A stretch of DNA of 8,489 nucleotides from Actinomycetota bacterium (lineage in GTDB: Bacteria; Actinomycetota; Acidimicrobiia; Acidimicrobiales; BP-101), in contig JAUTXA010000109.1 in assembly GCA_030838265.1 (NCBI GenBank), positions 1 to 8,489 of the forward strand, read 5' to 3'. A program made the translations under genes and the position numbers. The notes below the pieces were generated by a model. The model saw only the letters and a program-made list of their open reading frames with translations. It did no database searches and was not told the DNA's origin. Of this stretch, positions 6,130 through 8,489 are shown piece after piece; position 1 is the stretch's first letter; the number at the start of each line of letters is the position of its first letter.

Positions 6130-6135
6130 ATCTTA
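6130..6135 (-). promoter_or_regulatory. Putative -10 element of the ferritin-like gene
   Basis: On the minus strand this reads TAAGAT, matching the TANNNT pattern, about 49 nt before the ATG at 6081. A clear -35 is not visible (GTCTGA at 6152-6157 is a poor match). It would put the transcription start beside the 6102-6118 palindrome. Confidence 0.35.
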
Positions 6136-6151
6136 CCCCGCCGCCCGGGAA

Positions 6152-6727
6152 TCAGACCGGGTCCACCACCGAGTCGGAGGTGAGCCTGGTCTCGGGCCGC
6201 CATTCGAGGCGCCCCGAGCCCTGGAGCTCGCGCACCGCGGGCACGGGGTCGGCATCGGTGAAGAAGCGGTCGTCGCCGAAGTCGGTGTCGCGGGCGGTGG
6301 CGTCGTGCACCCACCACGAGGCCTCGAGGGCGATGCCGTTGTTGTCGTTGAAGTAGATCGAGCGCACGACGTTGTGGTCGACAACGTCAGTGACCTCGCA
6401 CCCCGCCTCCTTCAGCCGGCGCTGGAGGTCGTGCAGCGACTCCTCGTCCGCCAGGTTGAACGACAGGTGGTCGAACTGGGCCTTGCGCTTGTCGGGCATC
6501 CCGGCCGGCGCCGTGAACGGCTCGGAGCGCTTGACCTCGAAGAAGGCCACCGTGTTCCCGGGGGCGGTCTCGAAGAAGTAGTGGCGCATGGGCCCGGCCT
6601 GGAGCGTGGTGACCAACCGCATACCGAGCACCCCGTGGTAGAAGCGCACGGTGGCGTCCATGTCGTTGGTGACCAGGGCGAGGTGGTTGATGCCCCGCCA
6701 GCGTGGGTTCTCGGGGTTGTCGGTCAT
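6152..6727 (-). CDS. VOC-family (glyoxalase/extradiol dioxygenase fold) metalloprotein
   Basis: A 191-aa protein with two beta-alpha-beta-beta-beta modules of the vicinal-oxygen-chelate fold. Module one begins RGINHLALVTNDMDATVRFYHGVLGMRLV (11-39), module two KAQFDHLSFNLAD (82-94). Candidate metal ligands are H15, H87 and E135 (NNGIALEAS), the 2-His-1-Glu set typical of Fe(II)- or Mn-type members. A C-terminal stretch after 140 (WVHDATARDTDFGDDRFFTDADPVP...) extends beyond the minimal fold. ATG at 6725-6727 overlaps the stop of the MhuD-like gene as ATGA, which fixes the start and indicates translational coupling; the upstream in-frame GTG at 6781 lies inside that gene and is less likely. Substrate unknown; the coupling suggests it acts with the monooxygenase. 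Confidence 0.9.
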   Translation of the reverse strand: MTDNPENPRWRGINHLALVTNDMDATVRFYHGVLGMRLVTTLQAGPMRHYFFETAPGNTVAFFEVKRSEPFTAPAGMPDKRKAQFDHLSFNLADEESLHDLQRRLKEAGCEVTDVVDHNVVRSIYFNDNNGIALEASWWVHDATARDTDFGDDRFFTDADPVPAVRELQGSGRLEWRPETRLTSDSVVDPV

Positions 6728-7089
6728 GCCTCCACGGTAGATCCCGACGGGCCGTTGCGCTGCTCGACCACGAACTCCCACAGCTCGCTGGCCGTGCCGA
6801 CCGGAGTGGGGGGCGGGGCGTCACCTCCGGCCTCGTCACCGCCGGTCGCCTGGGGGCGGGCGTGGCCGTGGGTGAAGGCCGGCGAGTTGACCCAGGCCTC
6901 GAAGGCGTCCTGGTCGCGCCAGCGGGTGTAGACGAGCCAGGTCTGGCGGTCGTCGGCCGGCCGCAGGAGCTGAAACTCCTCGAAGCCGGCCTGGTTGTCG
7001 ACCTGGCCGGCGCGGGCCGCGAAGCGGGCCGCCATCTCATCGGCGCGCTCGGTCGGGACGGTGATGGCGTTGATCTTCACGACGGACAT
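6724..7089 (-). CDS. MhuD/IsdG-like antibiotic-biosynthesis-monooxygenase-fold protein (probable heme-degrading monooxygenase)
   Basis: A 121-aa dimeric alpha+beta-barrel (ABM) protein. Its N-terminus VVKINAITVP, the segment GFEEFQLLRP and the stretch AFEAWVNSPAF closely resemble mycobacterial MhuD as I remember it. Catalytic positions fit: N7, W66 and a His at 74 or 76 (THGHA) correspond to MhuD N7, W66 and H75, so heme binding and oxidative ring opening are plausible. Between the His region and the last strand (ASELWEFVVEQ) it has a Gly/Pro-rich insertion (about 79-97, ATGGDEAGGDAPPPTP) making it longer than MhuD. ATG at 7087-7089 matches the MhuD N-terminus; an ATG at 7096-7098 (MLAMSVV) is alternative and better placed relative to GGGGTG. 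The open frame continues upstream to 7854 antisense to the sensor gene and is rejected. The VOC gene overlaps its stop. Fold sure, heme specificity inferred. Confidence 0.85.
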   Translation of the reverse strand: MSVVKINAITVPTERADEMAARFAARAGQVDNQAGFEEFQLLRPADDRQTWLVYTRWRDQDAFEAWVNSPAFTHGHARPQATGGDEAGGDAPPPTPVGTASELWEFVVEQRNGPSGSTVEA

Positions 7090-7134
7090 AGCGAGCATCT
7101 TGCACCCCGGGGCGGGATGGGTGGAAACCGGGAG

Positions 7135-7140
7135 TAGCCT
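7135..7140 (+). promoter_or_regulatory. Putative leaderless -10 element of the sensor gene
   Basis: TAGCCT (TANNNT) ends 7 nt before the GTG at 7148, the spacing seen in leaderless actinobacterial transcripts whose first base is the start codon. The only Shine-Dalgarno-like site, GGGAG at 7130-7134, is 13 nt from the GTG, which is too far. Inference only. Confidence 0.35.
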
Positions 7141-7147
7141 GCCGGTA

Positions 7148-8489
7148 GTGACCGGGGGTGGTGGACGGACGGCGGCGTCCGTAGCGCTTCTTGCTGGCGA
7201 TCTCGCCGGCACTGATACCGACGCGGACGGGGCGCGCCTCGCCTTCCTGGCCGAGACCACCGATTCCCTCGCCTCCCCGTTCGACGAGGTCAGCACCCTC
7301 GACCAGATCGCTCGCCTGGCCGTCCCCCGCCTGGCCGACTGGTGCGCCGTGCACCTCGTCGACGCCAGTGACGGGCGGCTCACGAGGCGGGTCGCTCGCC
7401 ACGCCGATCCCGAGCTCGACGCCAGGATCAGCGACCTCCTCGAGCCATTCCCGATCGACCCCGAGAGCGACACCGCGGTCGGCCACGCCCTCCGGGACCG
7501 GAGACCGCAGCTCCTCGTCGAGGTCGGCGACGAGACCAAGCAGACCGTCGTCCCCGACCGGGTCCAGCAGGAGATGTACAACCAGCTCGGGTGGTCGTCA
7601 GTTCTCGTGATCCCGTTCGTGATCAGGGGCCGCACCCTCGGCATCATCAACCTCGTCCTCGGGCCCTCAGGGCGTCGGTACTCCGAGGAGGACGTCTCGT
7701 TCGCGTCGGCCTTCGGGCGGCGCTGTGCCCTGGCCCTCGACAACGCCCGCCTGTTCCGCGAGGCCCAAGAGCTGGTCGAGCGCTCCGACCAGGCCCTCGC
7801 CCTCCTCGACACCCTCGTGACCCAGGCCCCCATCGGGCTCGGCTTCATCGACACCGAGCTGCGCTACGTCCAGGTCAACGACTTCCTGGCCGCCATCAAC
7901 GGCCTGCCGCCGTCGGAGCATCTCGGTCGAACGGTGGCCGAGGTCCTGCCCCACCTGGCCGATGAGGTGGTGCCCAGCCTCCAGTCGGTGCTCGACACTG
8001 GGCGCCCCATCGTCGACGTCGCCATCAGCGGAACCGACCCGACCGGGAGCGGCGTCCGCCATCTTCTGGCCTCGTACTACGCAGTGGTGGGCGCCACCAA
8101 CGAGACCCACGGCGTGGGCATCGTGGTCCAGGACATCACCCGGCGAACGCGGGCCGATCTCGAACTGCAGGCGCGCGCTCGCCAGCAGGAGGCCGTGGCT
8201 GCCCTCGGCCAGCGCGCCCTTCTGACCCACGGAGTCGATGACGTGCTGGCTGACGCGGCGCGCACGGCGGCCGCCGCCCTGGCCCTCGAGTTCTCGACCA
8301 TCCTCGAGCTGGCCGGCGCCGGGCCGGTGCTGCGGGTGCGCGCCGTCCACGGTTGGGAGGGCACCCAGTTGGGCGTCGAGTTCCCCCTGGGGCCCAACTC
8401 CCAAGCCGGGTACACCCTCGAGCACGGCGGCCCCACCCTCGTCGAGGATCTCAACACCGAGACGCGGTTCGCGGTGCATCCCAGCACGA
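7148..8489 (+). CDS. GAF-PAS-GAF sensor protein (partial, runs off the right edge)
   Basis: An open frame of 447 codons with no stop before the window end. Residues about 38-205 form a GAF domain (LDQIARLAVPRLADWCAVHLVD..., SVLVIPFVIRGRTLGIINLVLG, ASAFGRRCALALDNARLF). Residues about 216-332 form a PAS domain (LLDTLVTQAPIGLGFIDTELRYVQVNDFLAAINGLP..., ending GVGIVVQDITRR). A coiled linker (RADLELQARARQQEAVAALGQRAL) leads to a second GAF from about 350 onward. Such tandem sensors usually end in a SpoIIE/PP2C phosphatase, histidine kinase or diguanylate cyclase domain, which is beyond the edge, so the output cannot be stated. No membrane segment is present, suggesting a cytoplasmic sensor. GTG at 7148 is chosen for its leaderless promoter fit; an in-frame GTG at 7121 would add nine residues. 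It is divergent from the MhuD-like gene, with only 58 nt between them. Confidence 0.9.
   Translation, partial: MTGGGGRTAASVALLAGDLAGTDTDADGARLAFLAETTDSLASPFDEVSTLDQIARLAVPRLADWCAVHLVDASDGRLTRRVARHADPELDARISDLLEPFPIDPESDTAVGHALRDRRPQLLVEVGDETKQTVVPDRVQQEMYNQLGWSSVLVIPFVIRGRTLGIINLVLGPSGRRYSEEDVSFASAFGRRCALALDNARLFREAQELVERSDQALALLDTLVTQAPIGLGFIDTELRYVQVNDFLAAINGLPPSEHLGRTVAEVLPHLADEVVPSLQSVLDTGRPIVDVAISGTDPTGSGVRHLLASYYAVVGATNETHGVGIVVQDITRRTRADLELQARARQQEAVAALGQRALLTHGVDDVLADAARTAAAALALEFSTILELAGAGPVLRVRAVHGWEGTQLGVEFPLGPNSQAGYTLEHGGPTLVEDLNTETRFAVHPST

Noticed and set aside
7090..7854. N-terminal extension of the MhuD-like frame (total 376 aa)
   Set aside because: The extension is antisense to the GAF/PAS coding sequence, is Ser/Arg-rich and featureless, and the ABM domain begins exactly at MSVVKINAI.

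Overview
This is a high-GC window with overwhelmingly G/C third codon positions, GTG and TTG starts next to ATG, and families common in Actinomycetota: an AbiEi-like/DUF559 protein, a MhuD-like heme monooxygenase, a DUF455 ferritin-like protein and a GAF-PAS-GAF sensor. It most resembles a chromosomal segment of an actinomycete, possibly of the Acidimicrobiia type. The taxon is inferred from gene content and composition only.

Layout. Positions 1-38 hold the last codons of a gene entering from the left. Positions 65-1102 form a unit in which an AbiEi-like/DUF559 (Vsr-like nuclease fold) gene on the minus strand is bracketed by two near-identical hairpin elements of about 45 bp, both in the same orientation. 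A two-HKD phospholipase D/nuclease-family gene is divergent to it (1139-2197, plus). It meets, tail to tail with a 19-nt overlap, a two-gene minus-strand operon: an S9 prolyl-oligopeptidase-family peptidase (2606-4438) and a coupled four-helix membrane protein (2179-2598). Divergent from the peptidase is a stand-alone Lrp/AsnC ligand-binding (RAM) domain protein with a TTG start (4569-4805).

From 4844 to 7089 four minus-strand genes follow, listed here in transcription order: a MhuD/IsdG-like antibiotic-biosynthesis-monooxygenase-fold protein, a VOC-family metalloprotein overlapping it by ATGA, a DUF455 ferritin-like diiron protein, and a small membrane protein. A 17-bp perfect palindrome and a possible -10 separate the first pair from the second. 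Divergent from this group, an actinobacterial GAF-PAS-GAF sensor starts near 7148 and runs off the right edge, so its output domain is not visible.

Most of the window is ordinary accessory and housekeeping metabolism. The strongest unexplained structure is the pair of long palindromes around the DUF559 gene, which recalls the arrangement of REP elements around their RAYT transposases. The second most interesting group is the possible heme/iron-handling set at 5239-7089.
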